Shown here piece after piece: positions 1 to 12,300 of a stretch of 64,000 nt of DNA (position 1 is the stretch's first letter; each line of letters begins with the position of its first letter). The notes beneath the pieces were generated by a model. That model worked only from the letters and a program-made list of their open reading frames with translations, did no database searches and was not told the DNA's origin. The stretch is taken from contig MJGA01000006.1 of the NCBI GenBank assembly GCA_001910725.1, positions 310,001 to 374,000 on the forward strand. Direction: 5' to 3'. Source of the stretch: Phanerodontia chrysosporium (lineage: Eukaryota > Basidiomycota > Agaricomycetes > Polyporales > Phanerochaetaceae). A program made the translations under genes and the position numbers.

Positions 1-629
1 TCGGCAACGATGCAGGAAGGCTGACATATCGCAGGGATGATTCACTTGTCAACACACTATCATTGTATGCTGTAAATACCGGAGTGCTGACGAGCGCCGT
101 CAGTTTGTCTACTATGATTCTGGTATGTACCCATCCATACATGGAGACGAAGCTGACCATTCTGCCAGTACAACATCATGCCAGACAACTTCATCTTCAT
201 GGCACTCTACTTCGTTCTCAGCAAACGTGGGTACCCTTCAGGTGTCCGTGGTGACGTTCGACTGATGTGGTTGCAGTGTACGTGAACTCATTCTTGGCCA
301 CTCTCAATACCCGACGAGTGCTTCGCGGCCGCGGAACCGACGCCGAGACGAACACAATGCCGACGTTCCTCATGGTCGGCAAGCTCACCAAGCACGAGAA
401 CCACCCCGACAACGTGCACCACGTGTACCCGCCATCGGCGGCGCATTCGCGCTCGCCGCGCTCGAAGCAGGACCTGCTGCGCTCGCAGACGAGCGCGCTC
501 GAGGTCGAGATCGAGCAAGAGGTGACGATTTCGCGCGACTCGGTGAGTAGGCGTCGTCCGTGCTTCCGGTCGTGGTGTGCTTATGTCCGCGTGGCTGACG
601 CCCAGGTTGCGTACGGTGTTGCAGTTTAA
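1..629 (+). CDS. DUF6534-family membrane protein, 3' part (5' end outside window)
   Basis: Only the C-terminal end is present. Three short introns can be placed: one ending at about 34, then 123-168 and 227-276; a last one, 543-605, is a multiple of three. Splicing gives the end of the DUF6534 domain found in many agaricomycete seven-helix membrane proteins: a helix with NTGVLTSAVSLSTMI, then MPDNFIFMALYFVLSKLYVNS, then the family hallmark SFLATLNTRR followed by a short R/G-rich cytosolic segment. The tail after the domain is polar, rich in S, R, E and H, and ends SRDSVAYGVAV or slightly differently if the last intron is not removed. The family has no established function; it is thought to sit in a membrane. 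The identification is firm for the domain and less so for the exact tail. Confidence 0.85.
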
Positions 630-1586
630 ATCCTACGACGAACACAAAACGCCACACGCTACGTCTAATCGGCGCACCAGACCGCCTGGCGGCGCGTCCC
701 CCGGAACGCGCGCCGCGGCACAGGACGCCTCGCCTCAATTGCCTCGGACCCATCGTACCGCTATCCACGTTATAAAGTCTCCCTGGTCCTGCTATCTGCT
801 GAGCACACATGGTTCTCTGGGTGGCGGTGCGCGCATCTCTAGGTCTTCCCATTCCGTTGGCCGCCCCCCTTCACTCCTTGGATGCCTGTCACACTCATTA
901 GTCGGGCGCGTGTGCGTAATCGTTCGGGCTGTCGGACCGTCTTTTCTGGCTCATTATTCTATCCGTTCTCTTGATTTTCGTCGTGTACACACCCATCGTT
1001 GTTGTTCTGTACTGGATAGCTTTTGTTGGTTATTAGCTTTGTGCGAAGCGTCCCTTCGGCGAAGGTGCTTGGTTGTCAGCGCAGGGCGGCGGCCCCTTCT
1101 CTTTTGTGCATCGTAGAAATCGAACTGTACCCCTTCCTGTAGAGTATACCTTCCAATCTAAATACTAAGTACCCATCCCGAGGCCCAGCTGCGGCGTACC
1201 TGTGTTGCCTGAGAAACGCCGCCTTCTCTCCGGCGCGGCGGCCGGGCGCCTCGTGCAACGCCCTTTACGAGACACCGCCACCGCGCGTCGACAGCGAGGC
1301 TGGGCCGTCCACACAGCCTCCTCCTCGAACCGCAGAGACGATGGATAAAGTCGCGGCACACGCGCAGAGGCGGCACACACACAGCTGCACAACGACCCGC
1401 CGCCGCGCTTTGCTCTTGACCGCACCCCCGAGCCCCCCTGACGCTGCGCACTCGCGATCGCGCGGAGGCAAGAACAAACGCTCCTGCGCTGCCACCCACC
1501 GCTCGACTGCGCGGCCCCACCGAGAGCTTTAAGGAGGCGTCCATCCCCGGGACCACGGACGACACCACCACGCGCAACCCCCCGCC
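630..1586. other. intergenic region, no gene seen
   Basis: No conserved reading frame could be supported on either strand. The right half (about 1200-1560) is GC-rich, and the long minus-strand frames there are composition shadows of the CDS that begins at 1587. The region probably holds the terminator of the DUF6534 gene and the promoter of the BRI3-like gene. Confidence 0.5.
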
Positions 1587-2112
1587 ATGATCCAGCTCGA
1601 CGAGAAGATCCCGCCGCCGCCCGCGTACAGCGGCACCGACGGCACGCTCTACCCGCCCGCGCAGCCGCAATCGCCCCCAGTGCCGCCGGGTCCGTATGCT
1701 GCCCCCGCACCACCACCACCACCACCACAGAGCCCGCTGGGCTATCCGCCTGTGAGCCCGCCTGCCGCAGGACCAGGCGCAGGGCCAGGGCCGGGCGCGC
1801 CCCAGCCGCCGCAGACGGACGCGCAGCTCGCGGCGCAGTATCAGCAGCAATGTGCGTTGTATTCTCATGAGGTGCGACTGAGGCTGATTATAGGGTGGTA
1901 GTGTTTGCGAGGTGTGCGCGGGGAGACCATGATGTGTCGAAAAAGTATGGCCGTGCGGGATCATCACTGCCGTCCTGCTGTTCCCCATAGGGTTGATTTG
2001 TTTGTTGTGAGTACACTTGGCTGTCTCCCGTGGGCTGTCTCGTCTGAATACGTGCGTGACTAGTATGGATGTGGACAAGAAATGCGCGCGGTGCGGTGTA
2101 GATATACCCTGA
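1587..2112 (+). CDS. BRI3-like (brain protein I3 family) proline-rich small membrane protein, with an apparent one-base break
   Basis: Three exons: 1587-1851, 1902-2006 and 2064-2112 (about 139 residues). The N-terminal 85 residues are a proline/glycine/alanine-rich cytosolic tail with a run of prolines coded by repeated CAC-type triplets near 1707-1730. It continues into CARGDHDVSKKYG, then CGIITAVLLFPIGLICL (one membrane segment), and closes with a short KKCARCGVDIP zinc-ribbon-like end. This order, Pro-rich tail, Cys pair, hydrophobic segment, CxxCG end, is that of the BRI3 family of endosomal or lysosomal tail proteins. The frame changes between KYG and CGII at about 1949-1952; one more C in the GGCC run would restore it. 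The rest of the gene has sound splice sites, so I treat the break as a probable sequence error, though a real mutation cannot be excluded. Confidence 0.7.
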
Positions 2113-2407
2113 GCATTCTCCCCATCGTCGATTTCGTTTGCCTCCTCGTATCTTTATTACTACCATGCTCTCTGCCAGGATCTTACATGTACGCAAAAGT
2201 GCTTTGCATAATAACAAATCGTCGCATCCACCGCATCGTCAGTCAGCTCGGCACAAGAGGTAGTTCTGTTGCCTTTCGCAGTCTTGCGATGCGATGCACT
2301 TGTTCGGGTCAGGGAGGCAGGAGCAGATCGGATTCGCCGCTGGAGGACGTGGCCTTTCGACTCCAACCGAGCCCAACGTTGCCTACGACATCTACCCCGC
2401 CCTCCCC

Positions 2408-4584
2408 ATGAAAGTCGCCGTGGTGGGCTCCGGCGTCTCAGGACTCGCAGCGACATGGGTGCGTATATCCTATATGCATGGACTGCGGCACTGCTGACCA
2501 CCTCCCGACGCGCAGCTGCTCAACGAGTACAGCGACCACGAGGTCCATCTGTACGAGGCCGACAGCCGCGCCGGCGGACACGCTAACACGGTCAGTTTCA
2601 CGGCACCTGGGGTGCAGAACGCACAGGCTGTAGACGTGGATACGTGAGTCCTTCATATCCCCTGCTCACACTATCACTCGCTCAAGTACTGTTCAGTGGA
2701 TTTGTGAGTAGCGTCTCCGACAGCCGAAGCTCGGGAAGCTTACCCCACCCGAGCTTGTCTTCAACCCAGTTACGTACCCGAACTTCATGCGCTTTCTGCA
2801 TCTATACCCCGACCTTGTCGCCGCCATCCAGCCGACGGCAATGACTTTCAGCGTCTCGCGCGACGGCGGGGTGTTCGAATGGGCGGGCAAGAGCCTCAGC
2901 AGCGTGTTCTGCCAGCCGATGCGTGTATTCGACAGGAACATGTGGAGGATGCTCTACGACATTTTGAGATTCAACGCGTGCGCTCAGCAGATTTTGCGTG
3001 ACGAGGCGAAGGCGAATGTGTCGGTCGGGGAGTATCTCCAGAACGAAGGTTATTCGGCCGCGTTCAAGGACAATTATCTGCTTGTGAGCCCCTCGTATCA
3101 TGGTCCCCTTCGTTTCTGCTGATCGCGAATTTTGTAGCCTATGGTAGCGGCAATCTGGAGCACCCCTCCGGACAAGTGTGCACTCGACTTTCCTGTGCGC
3201 ACTCTGGTACGTTTACATGATGACTAGTTTGAGCCTTTACGTCGTTCTCATCTCGTACACGAAGATCCGCTTCATGAACAACCACCATCTCCTGCAGATC
3301 ACTGGAAAGCCTGCCTGGTTGACGTTCCGTGGCGGCAGGTTCGTCCTCCACGCCTACCTTGCAAGGAATCTCTACTAACATGCATTCAGCCGACTGTATG
3401 TTGACAAGATCATCTCTTCGTTACCCTCGCGCTGTCTGCACTTAAACTCGCCCGTGCGCGCCATCACCACGTTTCCGACAACCGCGCCATTCCTTGGGGT
3501 CTCAAAGGCAACGCACGAGGTCCATCTCCAGCTCACGAGCGGTGAGACGGAGGTCTTCGACCACGTCATTCTCGCCTGCCACGCAGACACTGCACTAGAG
3601 ATTCTACGCTGGGGCGGGCCCGGAGGCGGGCTGAGCTACGACGAGGAGAGGATCCTGGGCATGTTCCGCTTCAACAGAAACGAGGCCGTGTTGCATTCCG
3701 ATGTTAGGGTACGTGCAATCGTCGCATCTGGAGACGAAAAAAACGGACGTGTGATATGAGCTTTCGCAGCTGATGCCGAAGAGAAGGGCGGCGTGGAGCT
3801 GCTGGAACTATATCATGTCATCTGAGACGGCGGAGAAGATCGGCAAGACACCAGAGGATACGAAGCATTTTGCGCTGTAAGTTTACTGGTCTTCTGGGTA
3901 TTGTTGATAATCACACTCGTGGGCTGTCGCGTAGAACATGTGAGCTTCTCTAAGACATGCATTGTGTCGATGACTTACCGTCATTCTAGACTACCTGCCA
4001 GTGTTGCAGCATCTCCCTGATGTACACGGTCCAGTGCTCCTGACACTGAATCCGCCGGTCGAGCCAGCCCCCGAAAAAGTCGTAGCAAGGTTCCAGTACG
4101 ACCACCCGGTCATCGACTCGCAGGTGCGCTCATATGCTTACCAAGTACATGCTCGCTTCTTGAGACGGGATCCGCAGGCGATACACGCACAGGCTCTGGT
4201 GCCCTCTATCCAGAATGTCAGAGGCATCACCTACGCAGGTGCCTGGCTCAAATATGGGTTCCACGAGGATGGCTTGACGTCAGGCCTTCGGGCTGCGCTC
4301 GCCCTGCAAGGTATGCTTGGCGTGCCGCCGCAATTTCTGCCACGCTCACGATCCCCGCAGCTCATACGCCGAAGGGCAGCGCCATTCGCTGCCCGTTCGA
4401 GGTTCGAGACGCCGAGTACGAGCCTAGAAGTAATGTCTTTTTGGTGTTCCTCTTTGAGGTGGTGGAGCGCACGGGTCTTAGGGCTTTGCTCGGGTTTGTG
4501 CTGGGCTTGCTGCTTGACATTTTGAGTTCACTGCTACTTGCTCTGGTTAGAAGCTCTCTGAGGGTGCTTGACTGCGCTGTCTGA
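2408..4584 (+). CDS. FAD-dependent amine-oxidase-like protein (COG2907-type NAD/FAD-binding protein)
   Basis: Twelve exons (2408-2458, 2516-2643, 2697-2703, 2754-3083, 3138-3206, 3265-3338, 3390-3708, 3770-3876, 3935-3939, 3990-4123, 4178-4310, 4361-4584) add to exactly 527 codons. The start is chosen because MKVAVVGSGVSGL is the Rossmann dinucleotide-binding motif at the very N-terminus. Next come an acidic end to strand 2 (LYEADSRAGGH) and the DTGFLVFN motif typical of this oxidoreductase family, which is assembled across a 7-nt exon. GKPAWLTFRGGS and the C-terminal ITYAGAWLKYGFHEDG segment (FAD-contacting end) are also present. Residues from about 450 on are hydrophobic and may anchor the protein in a membrane. 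Relatives in bacteria lie next to cyclopropane-fatty-acid synthase; the substrate of the fungal protein is unknown. No break was found. Exons 3 (7 nt) and 9 (5 nt) are unusually small. Confidence 0.88.
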
Positions 4585-4939
4585 GAACCTTCAGAGAACA
4601 GGACTCGTCACCATGATGGTGAGTCTACCGACCTATCGTCTCGACTGCAGTTTATTCATCAGGTTGCATCATAGCTTTTACTGTACTCTTTCCATCTTCG
4701 TGATACACGACTATACGATAGACTTGATATCATTCGACTGCGCTCACTCCCGCCACAATATCTGGCATATGACGACGGCCGCCGTAGGGCGTGAATGACC
4801 AATCCCTTCGAGTAAGCGGCTCCTCCGGGCCTCCAATGCTTATTCTCCTCGCCTCTACAGGACCACAACTGCAGCAGTGGCCTGGCCTCGTAGGTATAGA
4901 GCGCGACGTGCCTGCCGCAGCGCAGGCCTATGCCTGGCG

Positions 4940-4952
4940 GTGTATAAAACGG
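4940..4952 (+). promoter_or_regulatory. TATA box of first enoyl-reductase gene
   Basis: A TATAAAA element at about 4943-4949 lies 46-52 bases upstream of the start codon at 4995. The same element recurs at the matching place before the second copy. Confidence 0.6.
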
Positions 4953-4994
4953 GCTACGTGCGGAGCACGATCTTCACCTGCACTCCCTTCACAC

Positions 4995-6274
4995 ATGCCT
5001 CCCACCCAGAAAGCACTCCTCTTGAGCGGGCCTGCTGGCCAATTCAGCATCGGCTCTCTAGATATCCCGGTACCTGACCCGGGTTTCGTCGTAGTCGAGG
5101 TTCATGCGACTGCTTTGAACCCTCTGGACTGGATCATGCGGGATACAGGCATGCTCGTCGGGCAGTGGCCCACAATCCTGGGCAACGACGCTGCTGGTGT
5201 TGTTACTGCGGTTGGTGAGGGCGTGACGAACCTCGCGATTGGAGACAAAGTGTAAGTCGACGCTTTCTGACGTGTGGGACACCGCTCATATGACGACTTT
5301 CACAGTATGCACGCGGGAAACCCAGGCGAACCGACGATGTCCACTTTCCGCCAGTACACCATCATCCGTGCAGCGTTCGCGGCCAAAGTAGTCTTTCATC
5401 ACGCTTGTCAGCGCGAGCATTGACTCAAGCCTTTCACAGGTCCCCGAGAATATTACCCTCGATGAAGCGGCGACCGCGCCTTGCACACTCGCAACTGCCG
5501 TGCTGGGATTATACGGACCGAAGACCAGGCCGCACGGAGGTATCGCCTTGACCCCGCCCTGGGCGCAGGGCGGCCGCGGCAAGTACGCCGGAGAGCCCAT
5601 GCTAGTCGTCGGCGGCGCCACCTGTGTCGGGCAATTCGGTAAGCCCAGCCACACGAGTGCGATATGATGTGTGCCCGTTGACACCAGTATCCAGTTATTC
5701 AGCTTGCCAAGCTTTCCGGCTTTTCACCTATCATCGCCACCGCGTCCCTGCACAACGAGGAATATCTGAAGTCCGTCGGCGCAACGCACGTGATCGACCG
5801 AAACACAGCTCCAGGAGAGCTAGCAGCTGCAATCAGGCAAATCACGGAGAAACAAGTCAAATATGCGTACGATGCCGTCGCCCAGCCTGACACGCAGAGC
5901 GCTGTGTACAAGTTGCTCGCGCCGGGAGGCAATCTCGTCAACGTCCGCCCGGCTCCGCTCGACGCTGTCGAGGAGACAGACGACAAGTATATCGCGCATG
6001 TCATGTCGGGCGTGCAGAGGCCGCCGAATGTCGACGTGGGTCGCGCGCTATATGCACATCTGACCGAGCTCCTGAAGTGTGGAGATATTAAAGTGAGGGC
6101 TTCCTTGTGTCATACTCAGGATTTGGTCTCACGATGCTATCTCTCAAGCCGACCAAAGTCGAACTACTCCCGAATGGGCTCGCAGGCATACCTGCAGGTC
6201 TCGACAGACTGAAGAAGGGCGTCAGCGCTGTCAAGCTTGTTGCACGTCCGCAAGAAACCCCAAACAACATGTAA
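4995..6274 (+). CDS. medium-chain dehydrogenase/reductase, GroES-like (trans-enoyl-reductase type), copy 1
   Basis: Five exons (4995-5251, 5306-5387, 5440-5638, 5695-6092, 6149-6274) give 353 residues. The N-terminal half is an alcohol-dehydrogenase GroES-like fold (VVVEVHATALNPLDW, then GNDAAGVVTAVGEGV). The second half is a Rossmann domain (LVVGGATCVGQFVIQLAKLSG, then GATHVIDRN). The zinc-ligating cysteines of true alcohol dehydrogenases are absent, which places it with NADPH-dependent enoyl reductases and quinone oxidoreductases such as LovC and ToxD relatives. The ATG at 4995 follows a TATA box and matches the start of the second copy. The gene is the left member of a tandem duplication about 1.9 kb long. 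The substrate cannot be told from the sequence. Confidence 0.9.
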
Positions 6275-6930
6275 TTGGCGACTTGCAGTCCAGATGACTC
6301 CACGTCGAGCTAGGCCAGTAGCTATTGTATTTCGGTATGAATGCTGCCGCGCCCTGTTTTTGCTACGTAGTACTGACCACAGATAATATTTACTACTCTT
6401 CACGGCTTCAGCGACATTATCCTGAGCTCTGCGGAGCACTAAGGAGATATCGTAGTAGTTTTGCAAATCAAGGCTAACCTTTCCGGCATTCGTCTGCGGC
6501 TTACCGACAAGCATGAGTACAGAAATGGATCCGATGAAGTCCCACTTGCGGGGTTGAGAACAGTCTTCGCCTCGCAAAATATTCGGACCACCACGTATAC
6601 CAGAGCTACTTACCTGAAGCTGCGCACTGCTACGAAGCGCGTTTAAGAGGTACTTACCAGCCCTCCGGATCCCGGGTAGCAGACAGCCGGCAGCGTAGCT
6701 GTACGCTGTTCGTTCGTTCCATGGTGTATGAACACAGCCGCCGTTCGTCGTGAATATCTGATGACAAATCCGTATGGTGTAAGCGGCTCCGTCCGGGCCT
6801 CCAATGTTTATTCCCCTCACCGTCTACAGTACTACAGCTGCACCGGTAGTCTTCGTTCAAGCCCTGCACGGCAGTGTATAAAGTATGGATCACATGCGAA
6901 GCATGGTTCTCACCTGCGCTCCCCTCAAAC
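6275..6930. other. intergenic spacer carrying duplicated promoter sequence
   Basis: No gene is seen. The right part (about 6781-6930) is clearly related to the region before copy 1 (about 4811-4990), including a shared AAGCGGCTCC...GGGCCTCCAATG block. This shows that the tandem duplication carried the promoter with it. Confidence 0.6.
6874..6883 (+). promoter_or_regulatory. TATA box of second enoyl-reductase gene
   Basis: GTATAAAGT around 6876-6884 lies about 50 bases upstream of the ATG at 6931, at the same relative position as in copy 1. Confidence 0.55.
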
Positions 6931-8215
6931 ATGTCCAACACTCAGAAAGCACTCCTCTTGAGTGGTCCTGGTGGCCACTTTAGCATTGGCTCACTCGATA
7001 TCCCGGTTCCTTCCCCAGGTTTTATCGTCGTTGAGGTCTACGCCACCGCTCTGAACCCTCTTGACTGGATCATACGGGATACGGGCATGCTCGTCGGGCA
7101 ATGGCCTACAATCTTGGGCAACGACGCTGCTGGTGTTGTTATTGCGGTCGGCGAGGGCGTGACGAACGTCGCGGTTGGTGACAGAGTGCAAGTCTACGTT
7201 TCGATCATGTGGAACATTGCTCACACGAGACAACCTTTACAGAATGCACGCGGGGTACCCAGGCGAGCCCTCGATGTCTACCTTCCGGCAATACACCGTT
7301 ATCCCCGCAGAGTTCGCGGCCAAAGTAGGTACACCATCATGCATGCCAATGTAGATGCTGAGTCGAGCCTGATATAGGTTCCCGAGAAGGTCACGCTCGA
7401 CGAAGCCGCCTCTATGCCTTGCACACTCGCCACCGCCGCGCTGGGCCTATACGGGCCAAAGGCCAGGCCGCATGGAGGGATTGCCTTGACCCCACCTTGG
7501 GCGGGCGGCGGCCGTGGCAAGTATGCGGGAGAGCCTATGCTGATCATCGGCGGTGCCACCTGCGTGGGGCACTTTGGTAAGCCCAGCATCGCGAGTAGAA
7601 TGCGATGCATGCGTGTTGACGACGGCCCTCGTCCAGTCATCCAGCTTGCTAGGCTTTCCGGCTTCTCACCTATTATTGCCACGGCCTCCTTGCACAACGA
7701 GGAATACGTCAAGTCCCTCGGTGCGACGCACGTGATTGACCGCAACACTCCTGCTGGCGAGCTGGCTGCTGCAATCAAGCAAATCACGAGCAAGGAAATC
7801 AGATATGCATACGATGCCGTCGCCGAGCCTGACGTACAGAGCGCTGTGTACAGCTTGCTGGCGCCTGGAGGCCAGCTCGTCAACGTCCGCGGGGCACCGC
7901 TCGACGTTGTTGAAGAGAGAGAGGACAAGTATATCGCGCATGTCATCTCGGCCGTGCAGATGCCGCCGAATGTCGACGTGGGGCGCGCTCTGTATGCACA
8001 CTTGACCGCGCTTATCGAGGCCGAGGATATCAAGGTAAGGTCTTCGTCTTGCCATAGTCCGAATCCAGGCCTAAGATGTGTTGCCCTAGCCTCCCAAGGT
8101 CGAATTGCTTCCGAACGGGCTCGCAGGCATACCCGCGGGCCTCGACAGATTGAAGAAGGGTGTGAGCGCTGTCAAGCTTGTTGCGCGTCCGCAGGAAACC
8201 CCAGGGGACGTGTAA
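6931..8215 (+). CDS. medium-chain dehydrogenase/reductase, GroES-like (trans-enoyl-reductase type), copy 2
   Basis: Five exons (6931-7187, 7243-7324, 7378-7576, 7637-8034, 8090-8215) with exactly the exon lengths of copy 1 (257, 82, 199, 398, 126 nt) give 353 residues. The protein is closely similar to copy 1 along its whole length, with conservative changes such as IIGGATCVGHF for VVGGATCVGQF. The domains are the same: GroES-like fold, then NADPH-binding Rossmann fold, with no catalytic zinc set. The first intron begins with GC instead of GT (7188), while copy 1 has GT at the same site. Both copies look intact, so the pair may have split in regulation or substrate. Promoter and 3' flank are also duplicated; compare about 6311-6360 with 8251-8300. 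Confidence 0.9.
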
Positions 8216-9356
8216 TTGGTGACTTGTATTCACGAATGACTCCACAGCAAGCTAGGCCTATAGTTGTTGTACTTCGGTATGAGTGCTGCTGCGCCCCGTT
8301 AGTCCTACGTAGTCCTGACGTGAGCATGCGCATTGCTGTCGAAATCATCACATTGTAATTGAAGCCGCTTACACTTGTACGTATTGTGTTTCCGACGGTT
8401 GAAACTTGCAGCGGGCAGAGGTTGTGTGCACCGCCATTGACAAGCACCGACTTATGGCTGCTAGCTAAGCATGGCAGCAGCCTCCGACTGGGGATACCAT
8501 GGAGGATACTGCTTCCAATTCCTAGGACAGGAGACATGGCCGTGCAAGGAGGCCGCATGAGATATCATGCTATTCTCCTGCTTATCGCGGGTAGAGTAGA
8601 AGCACCGCGGAGCCAAGAACGTTGTGGAAGAATTGCCGTTTGCAGAGACAAGGCGGACTGCGCTCGTCAATGTCCGCGAATGAAGTTGCGTCTGGACGCA
8701 CGTGCGCTGAGCTCTTCCTTTTTGGTAGTCGATGATCACAGGAACCCTGTCCAGCGACCACAGCAATGATATCCATCCCATATCCTGATGCTGCGAGGGC
8801 CAGCCAGACAACAAAGGTTGCCCTAGTTTGGGACTTGGTCGTCGGTCATCGCTGCGTCAACAAACCAAGACGATGAGCCTCATATGTGACCAGAAGCTTA
8901 CATATAGCGTTCAGTCCAGGGTCTTCGGTGATAGAGTTAAGAACATTGATAGAAGCTCGAAACCCGGGCTAATTGGTCGGTCAGAAGCTGCGTCGAACAG
9001 TTGCACAAGCGGGTAACCGTGAGACAGTAGATGCATAGCGCTCTGCAGGTGCAGACGGTATGACCACGCCCTCGTCTTTTCTGCGAGAGTGTGCAGCAAG
9101 TTGAAGTGGAAGGCAAGACGCCTCCGCCACGTGCCATTATCTAAGCCGGGAAAGCCTCGTGGCGTCCGGCATCGCGGCAACGAAACACAACTACCACTGT
9201 GCTTTGACGGCGTCTACGAGTCCAATAAACCTTGACGAGCGTGCGACTCCTCGACCATGCCTTATAACTTGCTCACGACACTCATACTATCCCGCCTCTC
9301 CTTTACTCCCACTTTGCTTTGTATGTATACCTGATCCCAGTCCAACCTTCCTCGCC
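8216..9356. other. intergenic region, no gene seen
   Basis: The first 90 bases repeat the 3' flank of copy 1. Beyond that no supported reading frame, repeat or transposon end could be recognised. A CCTTATAAC element near 9260 may belong to the promoter of the DUF6535 gene that starts at 9357. Confidence 0.45.
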
Positions 9357-12300
9357 ATGTCCCAGTGGCCGAATCCCCGCAGAAACACTCGCCAGCACGA
9401 TCCGGGCCGTGCCACAGCCAGCCCCAGGCCCGTATGTGGCTGAATCTTCGAAGAGCTCCCACAGACTAATGCTTTCGCGTAGGAGCCCGAGTCCAACCCA
9501 CTGTACAGCTGGGCGAGCGTTGAAGAGCATTTGGCGGCACATGATGGCGAGGAAATTCAGGACTATGCCGATGACATCGACAATCTCCTCGTTTTCGTCA
9601 GTCGTTTCCTAGAAAAAAAAATACGTACTCACTACTAAAGCGTTTGCTGATAGGCTGGTCTCTTCTCGGCCATCCTCACTGCGTTCATAACGCAAACATA
9701 CCCCTCTCTCGTTCCTGGAGACATGGCCACCACGAACCAGCTCCTTGCACTGAGCATCCAACTGCATCTGCATTCCATTGGTACCGTTCCGGAAACCCTC
9801 GACCCTTGGCTCATCTCTCGCGCGAGTGCGGTTTCTACCGACTTTGCCCCATCAGCCCCAGACAGGTGGATCAACATCGTCTTCTTCCTCAGCCTCCTCT
9901 TCAGCCTCGCCGCAGCCCTGTTTGGCATTCTCGCAAAACAGTGGCTTCGCGAGTATATGAAGTGGAACAAGCCTCTCGCTTCTCCCCGCGAGAACGTCCT
10001 TGTCCGACAGATCCGCTTCGAAGCATGGGAAACCTGGCGCGTCACCGCTGTCATTTCTTCCATACCCATCCTTCTGGAGCTTGGCATGTTCCTATTTCTC
10101 GCTGGAGTCGTCATTCTACTATGGACCCTCGACAACGTCGTCGCACAGGTCGTGACTGTCTTTGCGGCAATATTCACAAGTATCATCTGTGCCTTCACTG
10201 TACTCCCCATCTTCTCCAAGCGGTGCCCGTATCGTTCACCCACAGCCTGGGCTTTCCTAGCGGCAGCACGGGCGGTCTGTGCCGCCTTTGATTTTGGATG
10301 CTGGTTATTCGTGCTCAGCCTCACTTTCCTCTTTGAAACCGTGCTCTACCTCTCCGCCTGCATCATAGGCCTCGGTAAGATGCCTCTGGAGTTCGAGCTC
10401 TGCCAGGATTTATGGCACGACTATATCGCTCGCACCAACTGGACCGCACCTTCGACGTGGCGAGACCAGGATCTGGAACGGTGCTTTGCCACCACCGTCC
10501 GGATCGGGATGTGGTCCAAGCCTATTGACCTACACAAGGCAGCAAGAGACGAGCTAATGAAGGAGAAGAAACGTTTCCTGCGCGAGGGCGCTCGGGGTCC
10601 CGATGAGGATACATCTCTAAGCACCCTAGACTTGGCCGCAGATGCTCTGCTCCATAACATCGCTTCCGCCTCTCGCCTCCTCCGCGCATTGTCATGGGTT
10701 CGTCAGTCAGCTGAGAATGACCTCATCAGCACCTACGTCGACCAATGCATCGCATCTATACATTCCAGCTCTTTGCAGTCCACCGGCGAATCCCTGGCGG
10801 AGTGGAATGACCAGATACGCATGTTGACAGACTGGTGCCTTCTGACGTCTGTCAAAGATAACCACCGTCCTGACCAGCCGTACCGAGCGCTGCTAGGGGC
10901 GAGCAAGGTCTCAGAAGGCAAGGATGACGAGCTCGCAGAATTTCGAAGGCATTCAGGGGTGCACGTTGACGACAAGGGTCATCTCACGCTACTTTGCGAT
11001 CGACCGCACCTCGCAAAGACCGGCCTCTCGAAGTCCTTCTCGCTGCTCATCCCCAGTATCACGCAGCTGTCCAAGGCCGACATCAAGCATTTCTCCGCAG
11101 TCGCGACTCGTCGGAATGGCACGTCCGAATTTCGTGCGGCTCGCCAGCGGGCTTTGGAACTGTTCTCATCTCTCACAGTTTCATCGAACATCCTGGATGA
11201 TGAGCATGTATGGTCCTTGCTGCTGGAGGCAACAGGACACAGAGATTCAGAGAACCCACCTGTCATCACCGAGATTTCCTCAGATCTATTCATGTTGGCA
11301 GTGCGCTATGGCAAGGTTGGGCTTGCTCCTAATGGCGAAGGATTAGGTCAGTCTGACCGATTCCCAGTCATAGTCCAGAGACTAACAATCATCTGATAGT
11401 CTTAGGAGCAGGGGGGACAATGGGGCCTCAAGAATTCGAAGCACTCCTCGACTATTTCACGAAGAAACTCGTCGACCCGGTGCTCAACGACAACTATCTC
11501 AATCTAATCGTACTCACTTCTTTCTACTGGCTCAGAAGCGGCGGAGTCAGCTCCTCCGGTTTCTCTGCGAAGCACACTCTCGACAAGATGATCTCTGCTG
11601 CCAAAGCGATTTCAAGCCCAATGCGCCCCCGGGGCTCTCCGGACCGCAGAGACTATCTCTGGATATCCGAACTGTGCTTCAGAAGCTATGCGTTGACTGT
11701 GTTCCAAGGTTCACGCTTCCGGGAGCTTCTGCACGCACTGGGCGACGCATATAGGAGAGAACAGCTGGTCGGCCCGCAAGAGAAGATCCACGAGCACCTA
11801 CACCACGCACTCGTGGTCGCTCACAAGGAGCGGCCGTGCGAATTTTTCCTCTACTGCCCGTGGCAGAAACACAACTGCCAGCGTATCTGGAGCACCTGCC
11901 CGCTACTCCACAAGCGGCGCGGCTCGACATTCGCATCTACGCCGTACCTATCGGAGTGGTCGCCACGCGCGAGAAGCGCCACAGAGTCGAGCGGGGCATC
12001 GTCGCCGGGGCCCGCGCGCCCGCGCAAGGTGTACCTACCGCCTATCGGGCGGGTCTTCACGCGCAGAGAGCGGCGGGGAACAGTCGTCGAGAGCCCTGTG
12101 ACCGACGCCGCGCGGCCGTCCCTCGAGACACCGGACGGCTCGCCGAGCGAGGGGTCGCACGTCGACCTCCACACCATGCGTCCGCGCGCCAGCAGCGCGA
12201 TCCGCTTCCTCGACGTTGTCTCGCGCGCAGTCGACCATGCAGACGAGCAGGGGAGGTCTGCCGCGCCGGCGCATGTGCGAGGCGGCGCGGATGCGACGGT

